Positions 19,461 through 29,916 of a stretch of DNA of 64,000 bases are shown here, one piece after another. The stretch comes from VAZQ01 sp963807865 (lineage in GTDB: Bacteria > Pseudomonadota > Alphaproteobacteria > Rhizobiales > Xanthobacteraceae). The position numbers and the translations under genes were made by a program. Location: positions 124,001 to 188,000 of the forward strand of contig CAWEDK010000018.1 of assembly GCA_963807865.1 (NCBI GenBank), given 5' to 3'. The notes under the pieces are model-generated. The model did not search any database and was not told the DNA's origin. It worked only from the letters and a program-made list of their open reading frames with translations. Each line of letters begins with the position of its first letter. Position 1 is the stretch's first letter.

Positions 19461-20447
19461 ATGACTGCCGCAACGCAAGAGGTCGCCGGCCTGCCCGATA
19501 TCAAAGTGTCGGTTCGCCAGCAGTTCGGGTTCGACAGCGACATGGAAGTGCCGGCCTATTCGGACGGTGACGACTACGTGCCGGACGTCGACGAGGATTA
19601 CCGGTTCGACAAGGCGACCACGCTGGCGATCCTGGCGGGATTCGCGCACAACCGCCGCGTCATCGTCTCGGGCTATCATGGCACCGGCAAGTCGACGCAT
19701 ATCGAGCAGGTTGCGGCCCGCCTCAACTGGCCGTGCGTCCGGGTCAATCTGGATAGCCACATCAGCCGTATCGACTTGATCGGCAAGGACGCCATCGTCA
19801 TCAAGGACGGCCTGCAGATCACCGAGTTTCGCGACGGCATCCTGCCCTGGGCCTATCAGCACAACGTCGCGCTGTGCTTCGACGAGTACGATGCCGGCCG
19901 CCCGGACGTCATGTTCGTGATCCAACGGGTCCTGGAATCGTCCGGCCGCCTCACGCTGCTCGATCAGAGCCGCGTGATCCGGCCCCACCCGGCATTCCGG
20001 CTGTTCGCCACCGCCAACACGGTGGGCCTCGGCGATACTTCGGGCCTCTATCACGGCACGCAGCAGATCAACCAGGCGCAGATGGACCGCTGGTCGATCG
20101 TCACGACGCTGAACTATCTACCGCACGACAACGAGGTTCAGATCGTGCTCGCCAAGGCGAAGCACTACCGCACCGATGCCGGCCGCGACATCGTCAGTAA
20201 GATGGTGCGGGTCGCCGACCTCACACGCAACGCCTTCATGAACGGCGACATCTCGACCGTCATGAGCCCGCGCACGGTCATCACCTGGGCGGAGAACGCC
20301 GACATCTTCAAGGATGTCGGCTTCGCGTTCCGGCTCACGTTCGTCAACAAGTGCGACGAACTGGAGCGGCCGATCGTCGCCGAATTCTATCAGCGCTGCT
20401 TCGGTCAGGAGTTGCCGGAATCCGCGGTGAACGTCGCGCTGAGCTAG
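19461..20447 (+). CDS. cobS: Aerobic cobaltochelatase subunit CobS
   Basis: The AAA+ ATPase subunit of the cobaltochelatase that inserts Co2+ into hydrogenobyrinate a,c-diamide with CobN and CobT. Walker A is SGYHGTGKSTH (residues ~73-83) and Walker B is LCFDEYDAG. The sensor region is LFATANTVGLGDTSG, and the C-terminus has TVITWAENA. 328 residues, normal. ATG 19461 has a GGAGGA site. CobT follows after one intervening gene; CobN is not in the window. Confidence 0.96.
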   Translation: MTAATQEVAGLPDIKVSVRQQFGFDSDMEVPAYSDGDDYVPDVDEDYRFDKATTLAILAGFAHNRRVIVSGYHGTGKSTHIEQVAARLNWPCVRVNLDSHISRIDLIGKDAIVIKDGLQITEFRDGILPWAYQHNVALCFDEYDAGRPDVMFVIQRVLESSGRLTLLDQSRVIRPHPAFRLFATANTVGLGDTSGLYHGTQQINQAQMDRWSIVTTLNYLPHDNEVQIVLAKAKHYRTDAGRDIVSKMVRVADLTRNAFMNGDISTVMSPRTVITWAENADIFKDVGFAFRLTFVNKCDELERPIVAEFYQRCFGQELPESAVNVALS

Positions 20448-20457
20448 TTTCGCCGCC

Positions 20458-20868
20458 ATGCCGAGGATCGCGGTCGAACGTGTCCACGGCGCGGCGCGCC
20501 GCGCCATCACCAAGGGCCTGGAGGCCGCCAACGCGGCGATGCTGGGAAAGGTCGAATTCCGGCCGTTGACGATCACGTTGCGCGAAGGCGGCAAGATCGT
20601 CGGCGGCCTAGTCGGTGAGACCTTCCTGGGATGGCTCTATGTCAGTGTGCTCTGGGTGGCGGACGGCTACAGCCGGCAGGGGTACGGCAGGCGGATCATG
20701 GAAGCGGCCGAGAAGGAAGCCCGCCGCCGTGGCGTGCGGAACGCCTATCTCGACACGCTGAGTTTTCAGGCCCCGGGCTTCTATGCGAAGCTCGGCTATC
20801 GCGAGTTCGGGCGGCTCGCCGATTTTCCTGCCGGTCACGACCGGCGCTGGCTAGCGAAGGCGCTGTGA
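20458..20868 (+). CDS. GNAT family N-acetyltransferase
   Basis: 136 residues. The GNAT acetyl-CoA-binding signature is in YSRQGYGRRIMEAAEKEARRR (Q/RxxGxG/A), followed by the beta5 strand NAYLDTLSFQAPGFYAKLGY typical of YjdJ/ElaA-like acetyltransferases. It sits 10 bp after cobS, and its TGA directly abuts the cobT ATG. The acceptor substrate is unknown. Confidence 0.88.
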   Translation: MPRIAVERVHGAARRAITKGLEAANAAMLGKVEFRPLTITLREGGKIVGGLVGETFLGWLYVSVLWVADGYSRQGYGRRIMEAAEKEARRRGVRNAYLDTLSFQAPGFYAKLGYREFGRLADFPAGHDRRWLAKAL

Positions 20869-22768
20869 ATGTCATCGAACACCAAGCCGCGGCCGGCCTC
20901 GAAGGACTCTCCGACCGAGCCGTTCAAGCGTGCGGTGACCGGCTGCCTGCGCGCCATTGCCCGCAAGCCGGAGCTTGAGGTCGCCTTCGCCGCCGAACGT
21001 CCCGGCATCATCAGCGGCAAGGTGCGTCTGCCCGAGCCACCGCGCAAGCTCTCCGGTCCCGACGCGGCGATCGTGCGCGGCCATGCGGATGCCATCGCGC
21101 TCAAGCTCGCGTGCCACGATCCGACCGTCCACCGCAAGCTGGTGCCGGGCGGACAGCAGGCGCGGGCGGTGTTCGAGGCGGTCGAGCAGGCGCGCGTCGA
21201 GGCGATCGGAGCGCGCCGCATGTCGGGCGTGGCGAAAAATCTGGCCGCCATGATCGACGACCGCTTCCATCGCGGCAAATTCGACGAGGTCACCGACCGC
21301 GCCGACGCGCCGATCGAGGAGGCGGTGGCGATGATCGTGCGCGAGCGCCTGACCGGGCAGGTACCGCCGCCGGCCGCCCGTAAGCTCGTCGAACTCTGGC
21401 GTCCGCTGATCGAGGACCGCGCCGGACGGGAACTCGACCGGCTGGAACGGCTCATCGAACACCAGGCGGACTTCGGCGACGTGGTGCACGACCTGCTCGA
21501 CAGTCTCGACATGGGCGACGACCGTTCGACCGAATCGGACGAGGAGGAGGGCGAGGAAGGCGAGCAGGAGCGCCGCAAGGAGGAAAACGGCGAAGACGGC
21601 CAGGGCGCCGAGTCCGAGGACATGCAGACCCGCATGGATGAGGCCGATGCGACCGGCGAGGACATGTCGGAATCGACCGCCGAAGCATCCGAGGCGACGT
21701 CGGCCGAGATGGCCGAAGACGCCGAGATGGGCGATTCCGAAACCCCGGCCGATCCGCGCCGCCCCCGCCGGCAAGGCCAGAACGAGCCGCGCGGTCCCGA
21801 CTATCATCCGTTCATCGTCAAGCACGACGAGGTGATTTCGGCCGACGATTTGTGCGAGCCCGAAGAGCTCGACCGGCTTCGCGGCTATCTCGACAAGCAG
21901 CTCTCGCATCTGCAGGGCGTGGTGGCGCGGCTTGCCAACCGGCTGCAGCGCCGGCTGATGGCGCAGCAGAACCGCGCCTGGGAGTTCGACCTCGAAGAAG
22001 GCATGCTCGATCCGGCGCGGCTGCCGCGCATCATCATCGATCCGCTGCACGCGCTGTCGTTCAAGCAGGAGAAGGACACCACGTTCCGCGATACCGTGGT
22101 GACGCTGCTGCTCGACAATTCCGGCTCGATGCGCGGCCGGCCGATCACGGTGGCGGCCACCTGCGCCGACATCCTCGCGCGCACGCTGGAGCGCTGCGGC
22201 GTCAAGGTCGAGATCCTCGGCTTCACCACCCGCGCCTGGAAGGGCGGCCAGTCGCGCGAGGCCTGGCTCGCCGCCGGCAAGCCGGCCAATCCGGGCCGTC
22301 TCAACGATCTGCGCCACATCATCTACAAGTCGGCCGATGCGCCGTGGCGCCGCGCGCGCAAGAATCTCGGCCTGATGATGCGCGAGGGCCTGCTCAAGGA
22401 GAACATCGACGGCGAGGCGCTCGACTGGGCGCACAAGCGGCTGCTCGGCCCGCACCGAGCAGCGCCGCATCCTGATGATGATCTCGGACGGCGCGCCGGT
22501 CGACGATTCCACGCTCTCGGTCAATCCCGGCAACTATCTCGAGCGGCATCTGCGCTGGGTGATCGAGGAAATCGAGACGCGCTCGCCGGTCGAACTGATC
22601 GCCATCGGCATCGGCCACGACGTGACGCGCTACTATCGCCGCGCCGTCACCATCGTCGATGCCGAGGAGCTTGGCGGCGCCATGACCGATAAGCTCGCCG
22701 AACTGTTCGAGGAGCACGCCGAGATCGAAGCGACGCAGCGGCGGCCCGCGCGGAGGCTCAACGCGTGA
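20869..22768 (+). CDS. cobT: Aerobic cobaltochelatase subunit CobT, one frame break
   Basis: The VWA-domain subunit that couples CobS ATPase action to CobN. The N-terminal domain (residues ~1-210) is followed by a very acidic linker (EEEGEEGEQE..., ~220-290), then the VWA domain with MIDAS motif LLDNSGSMRGRPI (~420). One extra G at 22447-22448 shifts the frame; corrected, it reads AHKRLLARTEQRRILMMISD and continues with APVDDSTLSVNPGNYLERHL to ARRLNA, about 632 residues, normal for CobT. The next gene overlaps its stop by 4 bp. Confidence 0.93.
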
Positions 22769-23824
22769 GCGACCGACCCCGGCACTTCGGTGCCGGAGCG
22801 ACAAGCCGGCGAGGCGTGCTGACCGCGCTGCTCTCCGGCGCGTCCGCTCTGATCGTGCCGCCGGTGCAGGCTCAGACGGCACTGGTGCCGGACCCGCCGG
22901 TTGCCATCGACGTACAGGCGAGGCCAATTGCTTCGTTCGAGGTTCGCGATTCGACCCGCCGGCAGTTCGGATCGCTGGAGTTTCGCGGCGGCCTCGTGCT
23001 CAGTTCGTCGTTCAACCGTTTCGGCGGCCTTTCGGGGCTGCGGGTGCAACCCGATGGCGCGACCTTCATTGCGCTCACCGACCGAGAGCTGGTGGTTTCG
23101 CGGACGGATCGCCTACGACGGCACGCGGCCGGCCGGGATCGTCGATGCCGAGATGGCACAGATGCTCGGGCCCGATGGCCGCACGCTGGCGGCGCGCGGC
23201 TGGTACGACACCGAGGCGCTCGCCCAGGACGGCGGTACGCTCTATGTGGCGATTGAGCGGGTCCACCAGATCGTGCGCTTCAACTACGGCCGCGACGGGC
23301 TGCGCGCGCGTGCGACGCCGGTCGCGACGCCCGCGGCGTTACGGTCGTTGCCGAACAACCGCGGCATCGAATCGCTGGTCTTCGTTCCGCGGGGGCTGCC
23401 GCTGGCCGGAACCCTGATCGCGATTTCCGAGCGCGGTCTCGACAAGGCCGGCAACGTCCGGGGCTTTCTGATCGGCGGCCCGGCGGCGGGTGCGTTTACG
23501 GTGAAGCGCATCGCGGACTTCGACATCAGCGACGCGGCGCTGTTGCCGAACGGCGATCTCCTGCTGCTCGAGCGCAAGTTCAGCTGGACCGGCGGACTGT
23601 GGATACGGCTGAGGGTCGTGACGCTGTCGGATGTGCGGCCGGACGCTCTGGTCGACGGTCCGGTGCTGCTCGAAGTCGATCTCGGCTACGAGATCGACAA
23701 CATGGAAGCCCTGAGCGTTCACCGCGGCGCGGCCGGCGAGATCGTGCTCACGCTGCTGTCGGACGACAATTTCTCGATGATCCAGCGCACGCTGCTGCTG
23801 CAGTTTACGCTTGCGGCGCCGTGA
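22765..23824 (+). CDS. Esterase-like phytase-family protein with Tat-like signal, one frame break
   Basis: A secreted protein of the 'esterase-like activity of phytase' beta-propeller family. The N-terminus has SRRGVLTALLSGASALIVPP, a twin-arginine-type signal ending VQAQ. The core contains GGLSGLRVQPDGATFIALTD, GIESLVFVPRG and a closing DNMEALSVH...DDNFSMIQRTLLLQF. One extra C at 23101 breaks the frame; corrected it reads ELVVSGRIAYDG. GTG 22765 overlaps the cobT stop, so translation is probably coupled. No phytase activity is implied. Confidence 0.85.
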
Positions 23825-23845
23825 TCGTTCGGCCGCTGGCGCAGC

Positions 23846-24145
23846 CTAGCCGGACGGGGCGGCTTCGGCGCGCTTCTTGCGGATCTGGCGCTTGAGTTCG
23901 AGCGCCTTGTCGCACAGCTCCTCGTCCTTGGCCTTGAGCAGGAAGGCGTCGAGCCCACCGCGGTGATCGACCGTCTTGAAGGCGTGCGCCGAGACGCGGA
24001 ATTTGACCGAGCGGCCGAGCGCATCGGACATCAAGGTGACGTTGAGCAGATTGGGCAGGAACCGCCGCTTGGTCTTGCGGTTGGAGTGGCTCACCTTGTG
24101 CCCGACCTGCGCACCCTTGTTGGTCAGTTCGCATCGCCGTGACAT
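23846..24145 (-). CDS. rpmB: 50S ribosomal protein L28
   Basis: 99 residues. It starts MSRRCELTNKGAQVGHKVSH, a classic L28 start, then NRKTKRRFLPNLL and the basic C-terminal LKRQIRKKRAEAA. The alphaproteobacterial form is longer than the E. coli protein. A leader hairpin lies about 80 bp upstream. It converges on the phytase-like gene. Confidence 0.97.
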   Translation of the reverse strand: MSRRCELTNKGAQVGHKVSHSNRKTKRRFLPNLLNVTLMSDALGRSVKFRVSAHAFKTVDHRGGLDAFLLKAKDEELCDKALELKRQIRKKRAEAAPSG

Positions 24146-24226
24146 CGCAGCACCTCAAAATCAATCGGTTGTCTGCCAAAGCCTTCTGGCAGGCATGGAT
24201 GCCGGACCAATCTGATGCGATTTGCG

Positions 24227-24266
24227 CCGGCGGAGCCCTGAAACCAGGGTTTCCCTGAGCCGCCGG
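24227..24266 (-). promoter_or_regulatory. Hairpin in the rpmB leader region
   Basis: CCGGCGG (24227-24233) pairs with CCGCCGG (24260-24266) around an inner GAAACC/GGTTTC stem. It sits about 80 bp upstream of rpmB on the minus strand. It could be a leader structure or part of the divergent promoter region; no U-tract follows, so it is not a terminator. Confidence 0.35.
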
Positions 24267-24485
24267 ACCTATAGTGAGCGCATCCAGGGCCGTCAAGCCG
24301 AATGACCTTGTTCCGGCAACTCTAATCCGCAGACGCCGGAAATTGCCTTGTTCGGGTCAAGATGCCCCGGCAAGCCTGCGATGGCGTCGATTTCGGCGAT
24401 GTCTGTTCGACCGCGGTCACTCGCGGGAAACGCGCGTACCGGCGACACGGGTCGAGGGTCGAGGGTGCGTCTCCGGGGGACTTTC

Positions 24486-25343
24486 TTGACGTCCAGCGGT
24501 ATTCGAGACGCCATCCGGTCTGCGGCTGCGGTCGTTGCCGTCCCGTTCGTCCTGGGATTTCCGGACCCGGCTCATGCCCAGGGCAAGCTCGACGCTCGCT
24601 ACGACTTTACGCTGGCGGGTGTATCGGTCGGACGCGGCAGCTGGGTCATCGACATTGGGGATGAGCATTTTACTGCGTCGGCCAGTGGTCAGACGGCTGG
24701 ACTGATGCGTGTCCTCGCCGGCGGCCGCGGCCAGAGCACCGCGCGCGGCGCCATTGTGGGAGGGCAATTCGTCCCCGCCACCTACCGGTCGAACATCTTC
24801 ACCGACAAGAGATACGACGAGGTGCGGATGGCGATCAGCGGCGGCGTGGTGCGGGAATTCGTGGTCGAGCCGCCGGCGTTGCCGATGCCGAACCGGGTAC
24901 CGATCACCGAGGCGCACCGTCGCGGTGTCGTCGATCCGATGAGCGCCTCGCTGTTCCGCATCCCGGGAACCGGCAGCCTGTTCACGCCGGAAGCCTGCCC
25001 GCGCAAGCTGTCGATCTTTGACGGCCGGATGCGTTACGATCTGCATCTCACCTTCAAGCGAATCGACAAGGTCAGGGCGGAAAAGGGCTACCAGGGCAAT
25101 GCGGTGGTTTGCTCGGTGATCTTCTCGCCGATCGCCGGCCATGTGCCGGACCGGGCGCTCATTCAGTATCTGGCCAACCAACGCGAGATCGAAGCGTGGC
25201 TCGCGCCGATCGCCGGAACCCGCGTCCTGGCTCCCTACCGGGTGGCGGTCCCGACCCCGATCGGAACCGGCGTCATGCAGGCCACCCAGTTCGTCTCAGC
25301 CCCGCAGCCCGCCAAGCCAAGCACGTCGGCCAAGGCCCAATGA
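24486..25343 (+). CDS. Periplasmic DUF3108 domain protein
   Basis: About 285 residues. A signal peptide (IRSAAAVVAVPFVLGFPDPAHAQ) precedes a DUF3108 beta-rich domain (LDARYDFTLAGVSVGRGSWV... GAIVGGQFVPATYRSN... KRYDEVRMAISGG). Later parts are DPMSASLFRIPGTG and CSVIFSPIAGHVP. I chose TTG 24486 because of the GGGGGA stretch just upstream; GTG 24465 is an alternative. The function is unknown. Divergent from rpmB, a conserved neighbour in related genomes. Confidence 0.78.
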   Translation: MTSSGIRDAIRSAAAVVAVPFVLGFPDPAHAQGKLDARYDFTLAGVSVGRGSWVIDIGDEHFTASASGQTAGLMRVLAGGRGQSTARGAIVGGQFVPATYRSNIFTDKRYDEVRMAISGGVVREFVVEPPALPMPNRVPITEAHRRGVVDPMSASLFRIPGTGSLFTPEACPRKLSIFDGRMRYDLHLTFKRIDKVRAEKGYQGNAVVCSVIFSPIAGHVPDRALIQYLANQREIEAWLAPIAGTRVLAPYRVAVPTPIGTGVMQATQFVSAPQPAKPSTSAKAQ

Positions 25344-26043
25344 AGCTTTCCCGCAGCCTGGCGACGCCATCGTTCGTTCATTAACGAAGCGACATTCCAA
25401 AATTTCTGGCACAAATCTGAAAATACATGATGTAGTGGTGGTTGCCGGGTGGCGGGCCAGATATGGCCGTGAACGAAATCATATAGCTGTCGAGTCAGCG
25501 ATTCGGGCGCGTTTCGTTCGAACTCGTTCCACAACTTAAGCACAAACCATCCACTGGCCGGCTCCAGCCTTTTCCCCGTCGCATTCTGGCACAGATTTCG
25601 TGCTTTAGTCCGTGCGGGGAAGATGATCACCACATCCAGGAGACGGCTTCGTTGACCGAGGAGCGATCCGGCGCATGTGGTGGCGCACGGCCGGACAGCG
25701 TCGGCGGGCGAAGCGACCGGCGATCTACAGCCTGCCAGAGCGCTTTGCGGCGCCAAAGCAGGCTTGGTCAGCGGGACGAGAGGCGGGGATTGAAATTGAA
25801 GCCGACCGGCGGGGCGATTAACATGTCGCCGAACTTGACGACGCTCCGAGCAGCGAGATGCGACGCGCTGCGGCCTAGGCATGGGTCGAGGCGGTCTTTA
25901 CAGAGTGTCGCTGCACACAAGGCAACTCCTTGATTTCGATTCCCCAGATGGCCGGATCGACCCGGCACCACGTCGAACGCGCCGGCTCACAAGTTAGCTG
26001 GTTCGCTGCGCGAGGCTGAGCGCTGGGGGACACTGGACCTTTG
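25344..26043. other. Long non-coding interval upstream of the helicase gene
   Basis: About 700 bp with lower GC than its surroundings at the left end and no convincing gene on either strand. The segment TTCTGGCACA occurs twice in similar contexts (around 25400 and 25585), each followed by AAATCTG or GATTTCG. No terminator hairpin follows the DUF3108 gene. It may hold decayed sequence plus the helicase promoter. Confidence 0.5.
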
Positions 26044-29000
26044 ATGCCGATCTCATTCTCCTCTCCGACCGCTCGTAGCGGCGGTGCCCGCGGCGCCGGT
26101 GTAACCGCCGTGCTCGGGCCAACCAATACGGGTAAGACCCACTTGGCGATCGAGCGCATGCTCGGTCATTCGTCGGGCGCCATCGGCCTGCCGCTGCGCC
26201 TGCTGGCGCGCGAGGTCTACAACAAGATCGTCGACCGGATCGGCGCCGCCGAAGTCGCGCTCATTACCGGCGAGGAAAAGATCAAGCCGCCGAACCCGCG
26301 CTTCTGGGTCTCGACCGTCGAGGCCATGCCGCGCGAACTCGATGTCGCGTTTGTGGCGATCGACGAGGTCCAGCTCGGCGCCGATCTCGATCGCGGCCAT
26401 GTCTTCACCGACCGCATGCTCAACCGGCGCGGCCGCGAGGAGACGCTGGTGCTCGGGGCCGCGACGGTGCGGCCGATGGTCGAGAAGCTCCTGCCCGGCG
26501 CGCATGTGCTGACGCGGCCGCGGCTGTCGCAGCTCACCTTCGCGGGCGAGAAGAAGCTGACGCGCCTGCCGCGACGGAGCGCGATCGTGGCGTTCTCCGC
26601 CGAGGAGGTCTATTCGATTGCTGAACTGATCCGCCGGCAGCGCGGCGGCGCGGCGGTGGTGCTCGGCTCGCTGTCGCCACGGACTCGTAACGCGCAGGTC
26701 GCGCTCTACCAGTCGGGCGACGTCGACTACCTGGTCGCGACCGACGCGATCGGCATGGGCCTCAATCTCGACGTCGATCACGTCGCCTTCGCGTCCGATC
26801 GCAAGTTCGACGGTTATCAGTTCCGCAAGTTGAACCCGGCCGAACTGGCGCAGATTGCCGGCCGTGCCGGCCGCGCCAACCGCGATGGCAGCTTCGGGAC
26901 CACCGGCCGCTGTCCGCCGTTCGAGACCGAACTGGCGCAGGCGCTGGAGAGCCACTCGTTCGAGCCCATCCGGGTTCTGCAATGGCGCAACACCGCGCTC
27001 GACTACGCCTCGCTCGGCGCATTGCAGGCGTCGCTGGCGGAGACGCCGACGGAGAGCGGTCTCACGCGCGCGCCGGTCGCCGAAGACATCCTGGTGCTGG
27101 AGCACGCGGCGCGCGACGACGAGGTTCGGACGCTGGCGACGACACGATCCGCGGTCGAGCGGCTGTGGGAGGTCTGTCAGGTCCCGGATTACCGGAAGAT
27201 TTCGCCGGCCACCCATGCGGAGCTTGTCACCACGCTCTATGGGTTTCTGATGCGTGACGGCGCGATCCCGATCGACTGGTTCGCCCGCCAGATCGAGCAG
27301 GCCGACAAGACCGACGGCGATATCGATACGCTGTCGAATCGCATCGCGCATATCCGCACGTGGACGTTCGCGGCCAACCGGCTCGACTGGCTGGCCGATC
27401 CCGAACACTGGCAGGGCGTCACGCGCGCCGTCGAGGACAAGCTGTCGGACGCGCTGCACGAGCGGCTGACCGAGCGTTTCGTCGATCGGCGCACCAGCGT
27501 GCTGATGCGGCGGCTGCGCGAGAACACTGGGCTCGAAACCGACATCAGCAAGACCGGCGAAGTGGTGGTCGAAGGCCACGCCATCGGTCGGCTCGACGGG
27601 TTCATCTTTACGCCTGCGGCCTCGGCTGCCGGTTCGGAAGCGCGCACGCTTGCGGGGGCGGCGCAGAAGGCGCTGGCCGGCGAGATCAACGCGCGTGCGA
27701 CGAAGCTCGCGCAGGCCTCCGACGAGCAGCTCGTGCTGGCTTCGGAAGGCGCGATCAGGTGGCTCGGCCAGGCCGTCGGCAAGCTCGTCGGCGCCGAGGA
27801 GGTCCTGAAGCCGCGCGTGCGGATCATCGCCGACGAGCATCTCACCGGCGCGCCGCGCGATGCCGTGCAGGCGCGGCTCGACCTATGGCTCAAGACGTAT
27901 ATCGAAAAGGTGCTGGCCCCGTTGTTTCAGCTCGGTGCGGCCGAGGATGTCACCGGCATGGCACGCGGCATCGCGTTCCAGCTCATCGAGGCGCTCGGCG
28001 TGCTGGAGCGGCAGAGGGTGTCCGAGGACGTCAAGGGGCTCGATCAGCCGGCGCGCGCCGGCCTGCGCAAGTACGGGGTGCGGTTCGGCGCCTACCACAT
28101 TTATGTACCGGCATTGCTCAAGCCGACGCCGCGCGCGCTCGCCACGCAGCTCTTCGCCCTCAAGCACGCCGGAGCGGAGTCCAAGGGCATCGAGGCGATC
28201 GAACAACTTGCCAAGAGCGGCCGGACGTCGATCGCAGCCGACAAGGACGTTGATCGGACGCTTTATCGTGTCGCAGGCTACCGGGTCTGCGGCGAGCGCG
28301 CAGTGCGCGCTGATATTCTGGAACGCATCGCCGACATCATCCGTCCGGCGCTGGCTTGGCGGCTGGGTGCCCCGGGAAACAAGCCGCCGGGCGCGCTCGA
28401 CGGGTCGGGTTTCCTGGTCGTGCCGGCGATGACGTCGCTCGCCGGGTGCGCGGGCGAGGAATTCGCGTCGATCCTGCGCGCGCTGGGGTACCGGATGGAG
28501 CAGCGGCCGAAGCCGGCCGAGCCGCCACCGGCCGCGGCTGCGGAGGCCGCCCTTTCCACTCCGGATATTGTGCAGGATATCGTCTCGGCGGCGGCCGAGG
28601 CGGAGGTGCCGTCGGAAGCCTCCGACGAGGTTGAAGCTTCCGGTGCGGCGAACGCGGACGCCCGTTCAGCTGAACCCGTTGCGCCCGATCTTGCGCCTGC
28701 CAACGAGGCCGATGCGGTTGCGACGGAGGCCGTCGGCGCCGCCGAAATATCCTCTGAGGAACCTCACCTGGCCGCAGGCCATAGTGAAACGCCAGTGACC
28801 GGCGAGGCCTCGGCCGACGTCGCCGCGACCGATCCGATCGCGGAACCCGCACCCGAAGCCATCGCACCGGCCGCCGCGGCAGACGAGGCCGCGCCGGCCG
28901 AACCCGAAATGATCGAAGTCTGGCGTCCCGGCCGTCCGGAAGGCCAACGGCGTCAGCGCAGGCCCCAGCGGCCGCCGCGTGAGGCGGGTCGGCGCCGGGA

Positions 29001-29448
29001 GCATTCCGCGCCAACCGTGACCGCCGATGGCGTCTCGCCGGCCGTTGCGGCCGGCGAGCCAGCGCCGTCGGATGCCCTGGCGGCCGTCGCGCAAGGGGTG
29101 CCGGCTGCGGATCCGTCGATCGGGGAGACGCGCCCGCCGCACCACCGCCGTCAGCGGCACGACCGCCCGGACCAGGCAGGACGCGCAGAGCGTACCGGCC
29201 GTCCGCAACAGCCCAACCGTCCCGACGGCTCGAGGCGTGCGGACGGTTCCGAACGCCGGCCGCCGCGCGGCAATCGCCCGGATCGTGGCGACCGTCCGGA
29301 CCGCGATCCCGATCTGCGGGCGAAATACATCAAGGGCCGCGGCGATGGAGGGGACCGTCGCGACAAGGCGCCGGACCCGAACTCGCCGTTCGCCAAGCTT
29401 GCGGCGCTGAAGGCGCAGCTTGAGGGCAACAGCAAGGAGCCACACTAG
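26044..29448 (+). CDS. SUV3-like DExH RNA helicase with long disordered basic tail
   Basis: 1134 residues. The helicase core resembles mitochondrial SUV3: Walker A GPTNTGKTH (residues ~25-33), motif II DEVQLGAD (~106), motif III-like LVLGAATVRP, then VLGSLSPRTRNAQ, ATDAIGMGLNLDVDH and motif VI QIAGRAGRANRDG (~270). The middle region keeps further conserved helical blocks to about residue 830. The last ~300 residues are low complexity: first acidic Ala/Glu/Pro, then very basic (RPGRPEGQRRQRRPQRPPRE, DRPDRDPDLRAKYIKGRG), like an RNA-binding tail. Probably RNA turnover, as for mitochondrial SUV3. Followed 11 bp later by an S4 RNA-binding gene. Confidence 0.9.
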   Translation: MPISFSSPTARSGGARGAGVTAVLGPTNTGKTHLAIERMLGHSSGAIGLPLRLLAREVYNKIVDRIGAAEVALITGEEKIKPPNPRFWVSTVEAMPRELDVAFVAIDEVQLGADLDRGHVFTDRMLNRRGREETLVLGAATVRPMVEKLLPGAHVLTRPRLSQLTFAGEKKLTRLPRRSAIVAFSAEEVYSIAELIRRQRGGAAVVLGSLSPRTRNAQVALYQSGDVDYLVATDAIGMGLNLDVDHVAFASDRKFDGYQFRKLNPAELAQIAGRAGRANRDGSFGTTGRCPPFETELAQALESHSFEPIRVLQWRNTALDYASLGALQASLAETPTESGLTRAPVAEDILVLEHAARDDEVRTLATTRSAVERLWEVCQVPDYRKISPATHAELVTTLYGFLMRDGAIPIDWFARQIEQADKTDGDIDTLSNRIAHIRTWTFAANRLDWLADPEHWQGVTRAVEDKLSDALHERLTERFVDRRTSVLMRRLRENTGLETDISKTGEVVVEGHAIGRLDGFIFTPAASAAGSEARTLAGAAQKALAGEINARATKLAQASDEQLVLASEGAIRWLGQAVGKLVGAEEVLKPRVRIIADEHLTGAPRDAVQARLDLWLKTYIEKVLAPLFQLGAAEDVTGMARGIAFQLIEALGVLERQRVSEDVKGLDQPARAGLRKYGVRFGAYHIYVPALLKPTPRALATQLFALKHAGAESKGIEAIEQLAKSGRTSIAADKDVDRTLYRVAGYRVCGERAVRADILERIADIIRPALAWRLGAPGNKPPGALDGSGFLVVPAMTSLAGCAGEEFASILRALGYRMEQRPKPAEPPPAAAAEAALSTPDIVQDIVSAAAEAEVPSEASDEVEASGAANADARSAEPVAPDLAPANEADAVATEAVGAAEISSEEPHLAAGHSETPVTGEASADVAATDPIAEPAPEAIAPAAAADEAAPAEPEMIEVWRPGRPEGQRRQRRPQRPPREAGRRREHSAPTVTADGVSPAVAAGEPAPSDALAAVAQGVPAADPSIGETRPPHHRRQRHDRPDQAGRAERTGRPQQPNRPDGSRRADGSERRPPRGNRPDRGDRPDRDPDLRAKYIKGRGDGGDRRDKAPDPNSPFAKLAALKAQLEGNSKEPH

Positions 29449-29459
29449 GCAGCGCTCAC

Positions 29460-29843
29460 TTGGATCGCCAGCGCATCGACAAATGGCTGTGGCATGCCCG
29501 TGTGGTGCGTACGCGCCAGGCGGCCGCCGCACTCGCCGCATCTGGGCACGTCCGGGTCAATGCCCAGCGTATCGATTCGGCGAGCCGGGCGGTGCGGCCC
29601 GGAGACATCGTGACGGTGGCGCTGGACCGGGCCGTGCGTGTTCTAAAGGTGGTCGGGTTCGCCGAGCGGAGGGGTTCCGCGGACGACGCGCGCACCCTAT
29701 GTGAGGACCTCCATCCGGAGCCGAGCCTGCCCGCCAAAATTCCTGCGCCGCCGCCACCGGCGGTGCGCGATCGGGGAGCCGGCCGTCCGACCAAGCAGGA
29801 GCGGCGGGCCATTGCCCGTCTTACCGGAGACGGCGAACCCTGA
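29460..29843 (+). CDS. S4-domain RNA-binding protein (Hsp15/HslR-like)
   Basis: 127 residues. The S4 motif at the start is RIDKWLWHARVVRTRQAAAA...SGHVRVNAQRI. The C-terminus is Pro-rich, then basic (GRPTKQERRAIARLTG). Hsp15 relatives rescue stalled 50S subunits. The likely start is TTG 29460, because the conserved RIDKWLW begins only four codons later. It is co-transcribed with the SUV3-like helicase, supporting a shared RNA-related role. Confidence 0.88.
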   Translation: MDRQRIDKWLWHARVVRTRQAAAALAASGHVRVNAQRIDSASRAVRPGDIVTVALDRAVRVLKVVGFAERRGSADDARTLCEDLHPEPSLPAKIPAPPPPAVRDRGAGRPTKQERRAIARLTGDGEP

Positions 29844-29916
29844 CGGGCGATGGCCAGCCCTCTCTTGCCCCCCGGTTTGCCTTGCGCTACTGACCGGCGT
29901 GTGATCGGAGTTGCTA

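Noticed and set aside
25400..25610. TGGCAC-type sigma54 promoter candidates
   Set aside because: The -12 element (TTGC at correct spacing) is absent in both copies.
25235..25882. 215-codon minus-strand ORF in the gap before the helicase gene
   Set aside because: It overlaps the DUF3108 gene, has no ribosome site and no recognisable motif.
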